NCBI GenBank assembly: GCA_964017185.1
Contig: OZ024884.1
Coordinates: 18,012,048 to 18,076,047 of the forward strand
DNA: 64,000 bases
From: Rugalucina vietnamica
Lineage: Eukaryota; Mollusca; Bivalvia; Lucinida; Lucinidae
Reading direction: 5' to 3'
The notes below the pieces were generated by a model. The model worked only from the letters and a program-made list of their open reading frames with translations, searched no databases and was not told the origin of the DNA. This document shows positions 22,329 through 33,171 of this stretch, piece after piece (position 1 is the first letter of the stretch; the number at the start of each line of letters is the position of its first letter). The position numbers and the translations under genes are program-made.

Positions 22329-22595
22329 TAATAAGAAACCGGATCAGATATCGAAAGTGGCACGGAAACGGAAATAGAATGATTCGTGGATCTTACGAAA
22401 TATTGCGCAATATCGGTCCCATGGAGGCCGCCATCTTGAACAACCGAACAACACCAGGCGACCAGGAAAGTAGATTAAAAATCCACCCTCTATACTACTT
22501 TCGATCATGATGATGAATATGATGATCGATATTGATGATGATATATCATCATGACGATGATGATGATGATGGTGATGATCGATCATGATCATGAT

Positions 22596-22599
22596 GATC

Positions 22600-22678
<79 letters not shown>
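22596..22678. repeat. (GATA)n microsatellite
   Basis: Inverted counterpart of the TCTA tract at 21437. Confidence 0.95.
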
Positions 22679-23809
22679 TCAGCAGTATGTCCGGTAGTCC
22701 CGGCATGTATACAATTTCTCTCTTAACGGTGTCAATGTAATTCTTCTTCTCGCAAAATCGTCCACATCATATAATGTAGTTGTCACATTATATAATGAAG
22801 TTTGCGCATATAATGAAGTTTGCGCATATAATGAAGTTATCGAACCATATAATGAACTTGATGCATATAAAGACAATAGCCCATAATATAATGTAGTTGT
22901 CACATCATATAATGAGGTTGTATCAGCATATAATGTAAGTCTACCATAATATAAAGATGTTTACCCATCATATAATGTAAGTCTACCATAATATAAAGAT
23001 GTTTACTCATCAAATAATGAAAATTTTCATAATATAAAGATCCTGGTCCAACATATAATGTACTTTTCTCATTATATAATGCACACTATACAACATATAA
23101 TCAAATGTAAGCAGGATATAATAGGCGAGACGCTAGATTCTGTATCTACCGTATTTAACGCACAACACCCTCCACATACTTTGTTTGCAGTATGCCATTG
23201 GTCCATTGGTCATCCTAGATGAGTTCTAGGCACGTTGTCGCCCCGGCAAGTGGTGCACAATATTTCTGTAGCTCGTTACATAAGTTACATGTTCAAAATA
23301 TATTTGTACCAACAAAATAGCGAAACCTACTATGCTCCACCCACTTTAATCATAACAACACTAATTATATCACGTACTAGAACAATTTGACGGACATGCT
23401 TTATGATCTTTAAAAGTTGAAATTAGGCATTATACGGTGTTACAAACGTTACTTCTATATCTATGGCGTGAAAATAGGGGTTTGGGTTCAAAAACGTTTT
23501 TGTTTTTGGCATTTCTTTCTTTATATTCCAAAAACGATAGCTTCTTTCTTATTGACCAATAGTTCAACTTGGCTATTACACAAAATCATATATTTATATT
23601 AAAAATCTAATCTATTTTATTTAAATAATTTAACATTTCCTAAGGGTACCGCCGTATGCTGTAACATTTGAAAAGTAGTCGTTTCAACAAAAATATCAAA
23701 ATGAATAACTGTTATATGTTTCTGTATATTATTTACTTCTATTTTACACACCCTATGATAAATACATGTTTAGTGTGCTAAAATACACACCCTGTGACTT
23801 GCAAGTATG

Positions 23810-24205
23810 CTCATGGTAACGTATGTAATACCTTAATGTTCAAACATGGGTAGATTTCATTTTGGTGATTATAAATGTATATATAGTGAGCCGCTTCATG
23901 CGAAAACCAGATTATTCCTATATGAAAACAAAGATGCAGTTACTGCACAGCTAATCAGCACACTTGTTTACTCCACACAGATAGTTCAAACTTCTTCTTG
24001 AATCCGAAATTTCAAGCGTCTAAATTCTTTGACTGTGTAGAAGGAAAATTGTCGGAAGAGTGGTTTTCGCGCGCTGCGGCTCACATGAAAGTGGTCTCAC
24101 ATAATTATCTGCAAAGGTTTTCGCATAGAACACAGTAAGGTGTATGGAATATGTTGACCCACTGGTGACTTGTCAGTATGCTCATGGTAACGTATGTAAC
24201 ACCAT
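23810..24205. repeat. Direct repeat with GGTAACGTATGTAA motif
   Basis: AGTATGCTCATGGTAACGTA occurs at about 23805 and 24177, each preceded by GTGACTTG. A family B copy lies between the two. Confidence 0.6.
23887..24084 (+). mobile_element. Family B copy B2
   Basis: Ends GAGCCGCTTCATGCGAAAAC and TTTTCGCGCGCTGCGGCTC. The hairpin is eroded. Inserted in the 6.5 kb element. Confidence 0.65.
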
Positions 24206-25042
24206 TTTCATATAGGGCACTGTAAGGTATATATTATGCGTTGGTGACCCATCGTTAAAGCGTCTGCTCCTGATTGCGAGGTGCCATGTTGTGTCCTTGA
24301 ACAAGATTCACGATCCACGATGAATCTTTCACATGTGCGAACTTAATGACTTAGGAAGACAAAGACTTCGCAAATATCACACTGACAGTTGCCTCCAACT
24401 AGATGCAGATATTATCCTCAAACTCCTGGACCCATTTATTTGATAATATGTGTGGTATTCCTTACAGCTTGTGTGCGCCTTTCGAAACTATTGATTTGAT
24501 GTAGTGTTTGATATAACCTGTAGAGTATATCCATCAGATCGGATGAACGAGAAAGGACATCATCTAGCCCTGCGACACCAGTTCCCCGGGAGTGGCAAAA
24601 TGCAATGTAAAGCAGTAATAACACAAAATGTGAATTTCTTGAGGGCCCTCGGTGTGAAATCCGAACATAGAACAGGATGTGCAAACAACGTGTAAGCGTT
24701 TTTACACGAAAATGCTTTCTTGCCAGGGATGACATAACTGCATTTTAGACAATGAAGACACAGATACGAGAATTTTCATAACAACCACGATGCTTCTGAT
24801 GGTACAATCATCCGAATCAGATGTCTTGGTTTTATGCTGCTGTCTATTCTAGCCAAATGATTGCAATACATTATGGTTACACGCTGGAAAAAGCACGATA
24901 CTAGCAGTCCGTCGTTTTGAGCAAGCCTTGATGTCCTGGTGAGACTCTCGACTATTCCTTATCTTCAAGAAAATAGAAGTTATGACTATACAATAAGGCA
25001 GTTTAGGTGAGACTCCACACAATGACATTGGTAAAAATCTAC

Positions 25043-25164
25043 CTTGTGCAAACAGACGATAACACTCCCCACAGCACATAAGAAGGTGTACGAAAAACAT
25101 TTTGCCGATTCTGTTCATCTGCTTGGCAATCTGGTTCAAGTGTAAATAGTGTCCGTCACTTGTT
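25043..25164 (-). CDS. Possible internal exon inside the 6.5 kb element
   Basis: On the minus strand a splice-acceptor-like CTAATGTCAACAG precedes a 122 bp open stretch (LNQIAKQMNRIGKMF, CCGECYRLFAQ). A donor-like CAAG|GTAGAT follows. It could be a captured host exon or part of a transposon gene. I recognise no family, and neighbouring exons were not found. The evidence is only splice-like sites plus an open frame. Confidence 0.2.
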
Positions 25165-25317
25165 CTGTTGACATTAGCGCTACACAAATTAAAATGTACC
25201 ACCACAGCATGATCGTTTGATGACACATTTATAACGTGAAAACTTTTCAGCCTTAGCAGAAACGCTCAACCGTATCAGCCTAAGCAGAATCCCTCAGAAG
25301 GTTGGTCGGGTAGGAAT

Positions 25318-25590
25318 ATGGGCCCCGCTCATCGGGTCCTTAAGAAATAGATGGGTTTCTTTTGACTCCAGGCATAGCTTATACGCTACTTACTGACCAT
25401 CTTATCACTGGTTAACCGCTCAGGTCTGAGCCTGACCAGGAAGATCTAAAATCAAACCATCCATACGTATAAGCCGTAGTGGCTTACTTGGGTGGTTGTA
25501 TTTAAAGCATTGTTTGGATGTCATGGCATCCGATTTTCGGGCAAAAGTCCCATAAAATGGAGTCAACGTCTCAATATGACAATAGCTGTT
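25318..25590 (-). repeat. Family D dispersed repeat D1
   Basis: Family D reads, on its other strand, GGTCATGTTGGGATGTTG, GGACTTTTACCC, GTATGGATGGTTTGA, GGTTAACCAGT and CCTATCTATTTCTTTAGG. Here it is in reverse (CTTGGGTGGTTGTATTTAAA, AAAAGTCCCATAAAATGGAG). Not palindromic; class unknown. Confidence 0.55.
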
Positions 25591-25699
25591 GACTAGGCTG
25601 TTAAGCATCAACTCAAAATCAAACGAAACAACCGCATCAGGCAATGTCTGGAACATCAATGGTACTTATATTGAAGCAGTGCTCATGACCATGGACTGA

Positions 25700-25880
25700 A
25701 CAATTTTTGTTCCGTTTAACGTCCCTTTCAATATTATTTCAGCTCACATGAGACGGGCCAACCGGTAGGTGGGGCAAAAACGGGAGAACCCCGAGAGAAA
25801 AAACAAAAACACCTGGCACACGCGCAAGCAGAACTTGGCTTGTCTCGCATGTGCCCCGAACCCAGACAAAATGAACTAGC
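25700..25880 (+). repeat. Family E dispersed repeat E1
   Basis: CGTTTAACGTCCCTTTCAA and ATTTCAGCTCACATGAGACG open the copy, and CGCAAGCAGAACTTGGC lies near its end. The left block is shared with 62295. Confidence 0.45.
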
Positions 25881-25889
25881 ATGCGCAGA

Positions 25890-26600
25890 GTTGTGCTTTT
25901 GTATGGCCAGCGAGTCATTTCAATATCCGGAAATCGGAAAACAATCTTAAGGTGACGATTATTATATCTTATTACTATTTGTTTTCCTTAGGTTTTAACA
26001 CCTAAAATTTTAAGTGAAAAATGAAATGTGTTACATACGTTACCATTAAATCGCCCGTCACCCGCATTGATATTTGCTTACTAATATTGGCAAGCTTTGT
26101 GAAAGGTAACTTAAGAAATAGTGACCGACGGTGTTGATTATGTCATTTCATAACACTGGATACTAACAATGGTGTAAAACATGCTTTGGGATTTTGTGGT
26201 TTGGGTGTGCGCGCTTTAAGTTCACTGACAACCGGATTACACTCTTGAATATTTGCTATATCTTATATGATTTCTAAATTAGTGCAAAATCATAATTACA
26301 TACAGCGATGAGCATTTAATCGGCATTAAAATCATTAAAACTGATTTTTGATATTTAATAATTATGTATTACATACATTATATTTACCAATCAAAAGTAC
26401 ACATTTCTGGCAAAGCAGTGAGCATTCAACTTCAAGAAGGCATATATGTTATTGATCTACAACAAGATGATTGTATATAATTTCTTCTTTTCTTCAAACT
26501 TGTCTGTACATAGTTGACTTTAAACACTTTATTCTTTCACAATCTGAAGTGAGTTACTGTGGACTATATGCAATAACTTTCGACTAAGGAATGACATGAT
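25890..26600. other. Interior of the 6.5 kb element, no gene seen
   Basis: AT-rich. It carries one TTACATACGTTACC motif at about 26031. Confidence 0.5.
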
Positions 26601-26619
26601 GATTAGTTTTTCAGGTTTG

Positions 26620-27340
26620 TAAAAGAAAAAGAATACGTGTCTTTTAGACAAGTGTATCTAAAGTATAAATGTGCAAAGACAAGTATATTAAAATAGCTTA
26701 CTGTTCTGTAATTAATCTCTGAACAGTCTGTTTTGAAAATGCAACATACGTAGCACCATCGATGCATATATGTAATTAAAAGTATCAACACATGTGCCAG
26801 TAACATTCTTTCATCAGATGACATTAATATATTTAGGTTTGGAATTTATTTTAGAGATTCATAGTGCATTTTTTCAAACTTAGAGTATATTTCTGTTGTG
26901 AATGGGTAACATACGATGTGCGTAACGGCTTCTGGAGGGCAAATGCACCATACCATTGGGCGACAACGTGCTTAGAAAATCTTTATATTGATAAACGAAG
27001 CCACCCGTAGTGTATTAAAAGTGAAATTCGTAAAGAGAAGTATATTAAAATAGCTTACTGTTCTGTAATTAACATTTACACGGGCTGTTTTGAAAATGTA
27101 ACATACGTAACACCATCGATGCATGAAAATGATTAAATATATCAATATATGTGCCCGTAACATTCTTTCATCAGATGATATTGATACATTTAGGTTTGGA
27201 ATTTAGATTAGAGATTCAGAGTGTATTTTACAAACTTAGAGCACATTTCTGGTTTGAATGGGTAACATACGTAACGGCTTCTGGAGGACAAATGCACCAT
27301 ATCAAGGGCGACAACGTGCCTAGAAGCTCTTTATATTGAT
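26620..27340. repeat. Two subterminal tandem units of 359 bp
   Basis: AGTATATTAAAATAGCTTAC occurs at about 26682 and 27041. Each unit also has TAACATACG(TA), CATCGATGCAT, AACATTCTTTCATCAGATGA and GGGTAACATACG followed by AACGGCTTCTGGAGG. Related motifs lie inverted in the left half of the element. Confidence 0.8.
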
Positions 27341-27486
27341 CAAAGAAGCCATCCATAGTATCAAACCTAGTATGTGGAGGGTGTTGTGCGAAACGAAAAA
27401 ATTCCCTACCCACCGTCTCCTCTATAATGACGATGATGAATCTAATGCTTTTATTCCTTACCATCAGACAGCTTTGGCGTTCCATA

Positions 27487-29890
27487 ATAAGGGATAGGGT
27501 TAGGTAATGTTTATGGTTTGGGTTAGGCTATGTTTAGGTTAGGGTTAGATTAGTGTTAGGTTAAATTATGATTAGGGGCTAGGGATAGGGTCAAGGTTAG
27601 GCTAGTGTTAGGGTTAATGTTAGGGTAAGGGTTTGGTAAGGTTAAGGGATATGTTAGGTTAGGCTTAGGGTTAGTGTCAGGGTTTGGTTATGGTAAAAGT
27701 TAGTTTATGATTAGTGTTTAGTTAATGATAGGGTTAGGTTAGGTTAGGTTAGGTTAGGTTAGGTTAGGTTAGGTTAGGTTAGGTTAGGTTAGGTTAGGTT
27801 AGGTTAGGTTAGGTTAGGTTAGGTTAGGTTAGGTTAGGTTAGGTTAGGTTAGGTTAGGTTAGGTTAGGTTAGGTTAGGTTAGGTCAGGTTAGGTTAGGTC
27901 AGGTTAGGTAATGGTTTTGGTTAGAGTAAGAGTTTGTTTAGATTTAGGTTAGGGTTAGAGGGTTAGATTCAGGTTAGGGTAAGAATTAAGGTTTGGCATA
28001 GTGTTAGGTATAGAATTTGTGTTAGGGTTTTGTTATGGTAAGCGTTAGGGTTAGTTTAGGTTTGGGGTTAGGGGTACTAGGGTTAGGGTTTGGATATGGT
28101 TAAGGTTAGGGTTAAGTTAGGTTATGGAAAGGGTTATATGGTTTGGTAATTGTTATGGTTAGGGTTAAGGTTAGGGTAGGGTTAGATTTAGGGTTAGGGT
28201 TAGATTAAGGTTAGGGTTAGGGTAAGGTTAGGGTTATGGTTAGGGTGAGGAAGAGTGTTTGGTCAGGGTGTGGGTTAGAGTTAGGTAAGGGTTATGGTTA
28301 AGTTAGGGTTATGGAAAGGGTTATGGTTTGGTAAGTGTAATAGTTAGGGTTATGATTAGGGTAGCGTTTGGGGTATGGGTGGGGGTTTGGTTACGGTGGG
28401 GGTCAGAGTGAGGTTAGGGTTAGGGTAATGGCTAGGTGACGTTTTATATTATATAAGATTAGGGTTAGGGTTAGGTCAGGTTATGTTATGGTAAGCGTTA
28501 GGTTAGGGTTAGTTTAGGTTTGGGGTCAGGGTTAGGGTTTGGTTATGATTAAGGTTAGGGTTAAGTTAGGGTTATGGAAAAGGTTATGGTTTAGTAAGGG
28601 TAATGGTTTGGGTTAAGTTTAGGGTTATGGTAGGCGTTAGCGTTAGGGTTAGCGTGAGGGATTGGTTAGGGTGTTTGTTTGAATATGTTAGGGTTATGGT
28701 TAGGGTAAGGGCAAGGGAAGTTTTAGGTTAGATTAGCGTTAGGGTTAAGGGTAAGGTAAGGGTTATGTTATGGTTATGGTTAGGGTTTGTTTATATTAGA
28801 GATGGGTAAGGTTAAGGTCAGGTAATGGTAAGGGTTAAGTTGGGGTTAGGTTAGGGTTACGGTTTTGTTAGGGTTAGGTTATGGTTAGGTTAGGTTAGGT
28901 TAGGTTAGGTTAGGTTAGGTTAGGTTAGGTTAGGTTAGGTTAGGTTAGGTTAGGTTCGGTTCGGTTCGGTTCGGTTCGGTTAGGTTAGGTTAGGTTAGGT
29001 TAGGTTAGGTTAGGCTAGGTTAGGCTAGGCTAGGCTAGGCTAGGCTAGGCTAGGTTAGGTTAGGTTAGGTTAGGTTAGGTTAGGTTAGGTTAGGTTAGGT
29101 TAGGTTAGCGCTAGGGTTATGGTTAGGGATAGGTTAGCGTTACAATTTGGGTTATAGTTATGGTTAAGGTTTGTGTTAGTGTTTATATAGGGTTTAGTTA
29201 ATGATAGGGTAGATTAAGTTAGGTGAGGGTTAGGGTTAGGGTTAGAGTAGGGATTTGTTTAGATTTAGGTTAGGGTTAGAGGGATAGATTTAGGTTAGGG
29301 TTAGAGATAAAGTTTGGCATAGTGTTAGGTATAGAGTTTGTGTTAGGGTTTTGTTATGGTAAGCATTAGGTTGGGATTAGTTTAGGTTTGGAGTTAGGGT
29401 TTGGGTTTGGTTATGATTAAGGTTAGGGTTAAGGTAGGGTTATGGAAAGGGATATAGTTTGGTAAGGGTAATGGTTAGGGTTAGCACGATAGGCAAGGGT
29501 TAGGGTTAGGGTTATGATGTTAGGGTTAGGGTTAGGCGTTAGGTTAGGGTTAGGGTTAGGGGGTTAGGGTTAGGGTTAACGGTTAGGGTTAGGGTTACGG
29601 TTAAGGACTAGGATTAATTGTTAGGGTTACGGTTAAGGACTAGGATTAATTGTTAGGGTTAGGGTTAGGGTTTGGGTTTAGGTGTGTGTAAGGGTTAGGT
29701 TTGGGGTTTGGGTTTGGGATAGGCTTTGTGTTTGGGTTTGATTTTGGATAACGTTAGGGTTAGGTTTAGGGTTAACGTTAGGGTAAGGTAAGGGTTAGGG
29801 CTAGGGCTAGGGCTGGGTTAGGGTTACTTTCAGGGTTATGGATAGGTTAGGGTTAGGGATTGGTTTAGGGTTAGGGTTATGGTAAGATAC
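27487..29890 (+). repeat. Telomere-like array, (TTAGG)n and degenerate (TTAGGG)n
   Basis: 2.4 kb of G-rich plus-strand repeats. Pure TTAGG pentamers occupy about 27735-27905 and 28885-29105. The second block includes about five TTCGG units (about 28954-28978) and a run of CTAGG units (about 29012-29052). Elsewhere, words of the GGGTTA hexamer class are mixed with GTTATGGTT variants. The repeat class is that of telomeres, but the position is interstitial. Confidence 0.9.
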
Positions 29891-29899
29891 GGTAAGGTT

Positions 29900-30270
29900 T
29901 GTCAAGCCCCTATCTCACTAAGAATGCGACATTTGGAGACTAGTTCGCGACTAGTTCGCGACTATTTCGTGACAATTTAGCGATTCGCAACGTTCACTTT
30001 GAAGTCTCATTGAATGGACATTCATGCGACAATTTCGCGAATTTTGTGTTAATTTGCAAACATGGCAAATGAATGTCGCGGGATAGTCGCCAGACACTCA
30101 TACGACAGTTGCGAGACATTCGTGAGTGTACCACGACATTGCCATGAATGTAAGTTTTCTCACCAGATAGTCGCGCGTTGTTAGCATTTTTCCTTACTGT
30201 CGCGCGTCAGGTTCGCGGCGACTTTGCGAAGGGTTTGCGAATATTTTGTCACATAAATTCGCAATGAAAA
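29900..30270. repeat. TCGCGAC-rich dispersed-repeat-like segment
   Basis: Many TTCGCGAC, GTCGCGCG and GCGACATT words, for example twice AGTTCGCGACT at about 29942. This compositional island differs sharply from its surroundings and lies directly after the telomere-like array. No ORF. Confidence 0.5.
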
Positions 30271-30390
30271 TGTAGTGCAAAGAATGAACAAGAATGTGCG
30301 ATAGGAGTCTGGTAAGGATAGTATTATGTAGTAATAATCGCCGAGGCAATTCAATCAAGTACTACAATCTATGTTTTTCGAGCAAAAATA

Positions 30391-30418
30391 AGCAAAAAAA
30401 AAAAAAAAAAAAAAAAAA
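30391..30418. repeat. Poly(A) tract
   Basis: About 28 A. Confidence 0.9.
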
Positions 30419-30507
30419 GATAAAATATGTTACATGGGTACAGAGTGTTATAACTGTAAAAAAAAAAGTGGGATGTAGGGGTGTGTTTTTTTTCAAGGAC
30501 ATCTTTT

Positions 30508-30549
30508 AAGTAAGTAAGTAAGTAACTTACTTACTTACTTACTTACTTA
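30508..30549. repeat. (TAAG)n/(CTTA)n perfect palindrome
   Basis: TAAG units switch to CTTA units at the centre, giving a simple-sequence hairpin 10 bp left of the 30559 element. Confidence 0.85.
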
Positions 30550-30558
30550 AAACTGGTC

Positions 30559-32193
30559 TGTTGCAACCAGAAATGTCACAATGTAACAATTGTTACATTT
30601 TAGGCAAATTGTTACATTTCTGGTTTTCAACGTCGAATCATGTTACAATTTTTTTTGTTACATTTTGGGTCGATAGAGTACCTATCGACCCAAAGTGTAA
30701 CAATGTAACAACAGTTACATTTTGGGCAGTTTGTCGCTGTCGACGCTGTTTTGTAATGTCCAATTTGACCTCAACTCCTATAGTACTACACTGACAGGCA
30801 ATGAGACCCCCACCCCCACTTCACTCATTGTACGACAAGGGTCCTGACATGCATGATGCGCATAACCATTTTCAGAATATAGGGCTGTGTCAATGAAAAA
30901 TAGTATGAAATTCGCGTACTTAGAAATTAATTTCGCCTTTTCCGCCCAATTCTCACCTACACACATTTGTTGTTCAAGAACTAATTTGAACATGTGATAC
31001 GCCAAATGAATGTTCCTAGCACACGCTTGAATTTGGTAGGCCTACCATATTCCATTGTCTATGATAAACTGTAGGTAATATAGGACTGATTAAATGAGTA
31101 ACATACGAAGATTTTCGTTTTCCCATAGTTGACATCTTATTTTTTAAGTTTTCTTAAATATTAATGAGTATGCAAATTAGATAATTTACGTGTATGACAA
31201 AAAGACTAAGGTTCAGCGCCTAAACCTTAACTTGGTACCATATTCACATGTTAAGGATAATAGCTTGTACATGTAAGATATGTCTGATTTCGTAGGTACA
31301 CCATATTGTCTTAATTGAAAGTGACGAACTTGGGTACATGTCGAAATACGAGTTTTTAGGACAAAAGCTATCGATATGAGACAGCTATCATACTGAAAAA
31401 TGCTCCGTACTTATCAGGCTGATCGACAAAACACATGTATAGATTTTTCCTTCCCAAGTGGTAACAAATGGCCAAAATCCGGGGCCAAAATCACGTACTA
31501 TTTAAGTCTTGGGTATTCAATATCTGATTATTGACTGGTTATCCTGATGTACCCCGCAGCCAGCAAAGTAGCTACTTTTCTTTTCAAAACTTTACAAAGG
31601 AAAAGGGTTAGGAAACGCTGGTAGTTTGGAAGAGAAAGTTTAGATTTTGTAACATTGTTACATTTTGGGTTATGGAAAACCTAAATTGTAACAATGTTAC
31701 AACACGAATGTCTTGAATAAGAAAAAATGATAGAACAATTTATTCTTTCATCAGTTTTGGATATAACTGGAAAAGTTTCGACATGCGATGGTAGGGGATA
31801 GTACTCGTTTGGAAGTCATTTTCTAAGTTTTAATTCAAAATATTAAGTCTTAATATTATAGTTTGTTGAAAATGTGGATTGAGTGAAGAAATTGAAAGAT
31901 AAACGTGTTTCTCTTCATCGTCTTTGACGGATAATAGATGCTAAAGTGTTTGTTTAAATATTCATTTTTTTTTTTCAAAAATATGCCACTCATCGACCCA
32001 AAATGTAACAAAATTTTTGTTACATGATTGTTACATTTCTGGTCGACGTTGTCGGCCCAAAATGTAACAATTTGCCCAAAATGTAGCAATTATAACATGA
32101 TTGTTACATTTCTGGTCGACGTTGAAAACCAGAAATGTAACAATTTGCCCAAAATGTAACAATTGTTACATTGTAACATTTCTGGTTGCAACA
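30559..32193. mobile_element. 1.6 kb element with about 200 bp terminal inverted repeats
   Basis: The left end TGTTGCAACCAGAAATGT matches the complement of the right end, ACATTTCTGGTTGCAACA. The repeats extend about 190-210 bp and consist of TGTAACA/TGTTACA words plus CAGAAATGTAACA and GGGTCGAT/ATCGACCC. The flanks share TGGTC (30554-30558 and, one base off, 32195-32199), a possible imperfect 5 bp TSD. An extra pair of the same words sits at 31650-31702. The 1.2 kb interior has no gene, so the element is non-autonomous or emptied. Confidence 0.7.
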
Positions 32194-32318
32194 TTGGTCA
32201 ATATTACTTTTAGAAGTAAAAATCGAGAAAGGTGTATTTCTAAATTTCTATGCCTGATACATGTACTGATTAAGACAGTGTCACTCTCTTGACGTCGCTG
32301 CGACCCGGGCTCAAACAT

Positions 32319-32557
32319 ATGAGCCGCCTGGTGGGAAAACCAACAATCTGCATATGCGAAAACAAAGGCGCAGATCAGCTTCGCGGTAACCGCGAAGCTG
32401 ATCAGCGCCTTTGTTTTCGCTACTCGGATAGTACAATTCCTCTTCGTCTTAAATCCGAAATTTCAAGCTTCTAGCCGGCTTCTGTGCTTGTACAGGCCGG
32501 TTTGTGTCGGACCTGTTCGGAAACCACATTGTTGGTTTTCCCACGAGGTGGCTCATA
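32319..32557 (+). mobile_element. Family B copy B3
   Basis: Complete, with a perfect hairpin tip (AGCTTCGCGGTAACCGCGAA). Outer ends TATGAGCC/GGCTCATA. Confidence 0.85.
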
Positions 32558-32581
32558 TAAGCACTTACCGCGGGTCAAGAA

Positions 32582-32810
32582 GCCCGAGGTTATAAAACTT
32601 GTTTTCATGTTCAACTCAGCTGAGACTAAAATTTATCCTGCTCATAAATGTTATACTGCCAACATTTTAACATTTATTAGCAGAATAAATTACAGGCTTT
32701 TATGTTCTAATCCTGAAATTTCAATTTATTTGGGCTATTTCAGCATTTATGAGCAGATTAGATTTCATGCTCAGCTGAGTTGGGCATGAAAAAATTTTTA
32801 TAACCTCGGG
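32582..32810 (+). mobile_element. Family G palindromic copy G1
   Basis: Reference description of family G. Ends CCCGAGGTTATAAAACTT and TTTATAACCTCGGG. Next inside come CTCAACTCAGCTGAG, then CCTGCTCATAAATGTT and its complement. An asymmetric TTTCAATTTATT segment lies in one arm. Non-coding. Confidence 0.75.
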
Positions 32811-33036
32811 ACCTGGTGTTTTTCCTATTTCCTTCACCTCTTATTCCTAGCCCTTTGCTACAAAATTATGTTTATGTGTTTTGAAGTGTACAAGGTCTTC
32901 AGTGTGGCCAATAAGAACACAGCAGACCTGCCTATGCGCGATATTAATAAATAATCGCAGGGGCATAAATCTACAATTTAAATTTCAACTTATTTCGCTT
33001 ACTTGTTTCCCTTTATATACAAAACCTTCACTGATC

Positions 33037-33039
<3 letters not shown>

Positions 33040-33081
<42 letters not shown>
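33040..33081. repeat. Poly(A) tract
   Basis: About 42 A. Confidence 0.95.
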
Positions 33082-33082
<1 letters not shown>

Positions 33083-33171
33083 GAAAACAGGAAATAGAAG
33101 TAGAAACAAATGTTATACAAAAATGTGATGTGCAATGAAATAAAAAAAAAAAAAAAGAATAGAAAAAAATG

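Larger units (their letters stand above)
21031..23125. mobile_element. 2.1 kb fold-back element nested in the terminal repeat
   Basis: The ends ATTATATCCTGCTCACATTT and their complement (GCAGGATATAAT at about 23114-23125) bound two long arms, 21031-21761 and 22330-23125. The loop between is 21762-22329. Each arm contains, in mirror order, many CATTATATG words spaced about 20-25 bp, a CCGGACTACCGGACATACTG block, a (TCTA)n/(GATA)n microsatellite, CATCAT repeats and an AGATGGCGGCCTCCATG block. The right arm carries an extra short duplication of the GTAAGTCTACCATAATATAA unit. The insertion point is a TATA in the host element. Non-coding. Confidence 0.8.
20973..27486. mobile_element. 6.5 kb inverted-repeat DNA element with 6 bp target duplication
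   Basis: Both ends begin TATGGAACGCCAAAGCTGTC. The first 64 bp (20973-21036 and 27423-27486) match with about three differences. The inverted similarity then resumes at 23123-23330 against 27100-27422 (CACAACACCCTCCACATACT, GGCACGTTGTCGCC), because a fold-back element is inserted in the left terminal repeat. Flanks carry the exact duplication ATAAGG. Internal content: family B copy (23887), D copy (25318), E copy (25700) and tandem 359 bp units near the right end. No transposase was recognised. A 6 bp TSD alone does not decide the superfamily; nothing here indicates a capsid-bearing element. Confidence 0.8.

Noticed and set aside
24436-24735. Protein-like frames on both strands in the 6.5 kb element
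   Set aside because: Both strands are open over the same stretch, and neither shows a known motif or convincing splice sites.
20973-27486. Polinton-like element, suggested by the 6 bp target duplication
   Set aside because: No polymerase, integrase or capsid-type coding sequence was recognised, and the ends do not look like that group. TSD length alone is not enough.
32289-32474. Open frames with ENKGADQLR-type sequence, repeated at 43452, 50287 and 60542
   Set aside because: They come from the family B hairpin and occur on either strand wherever the repeat lies.
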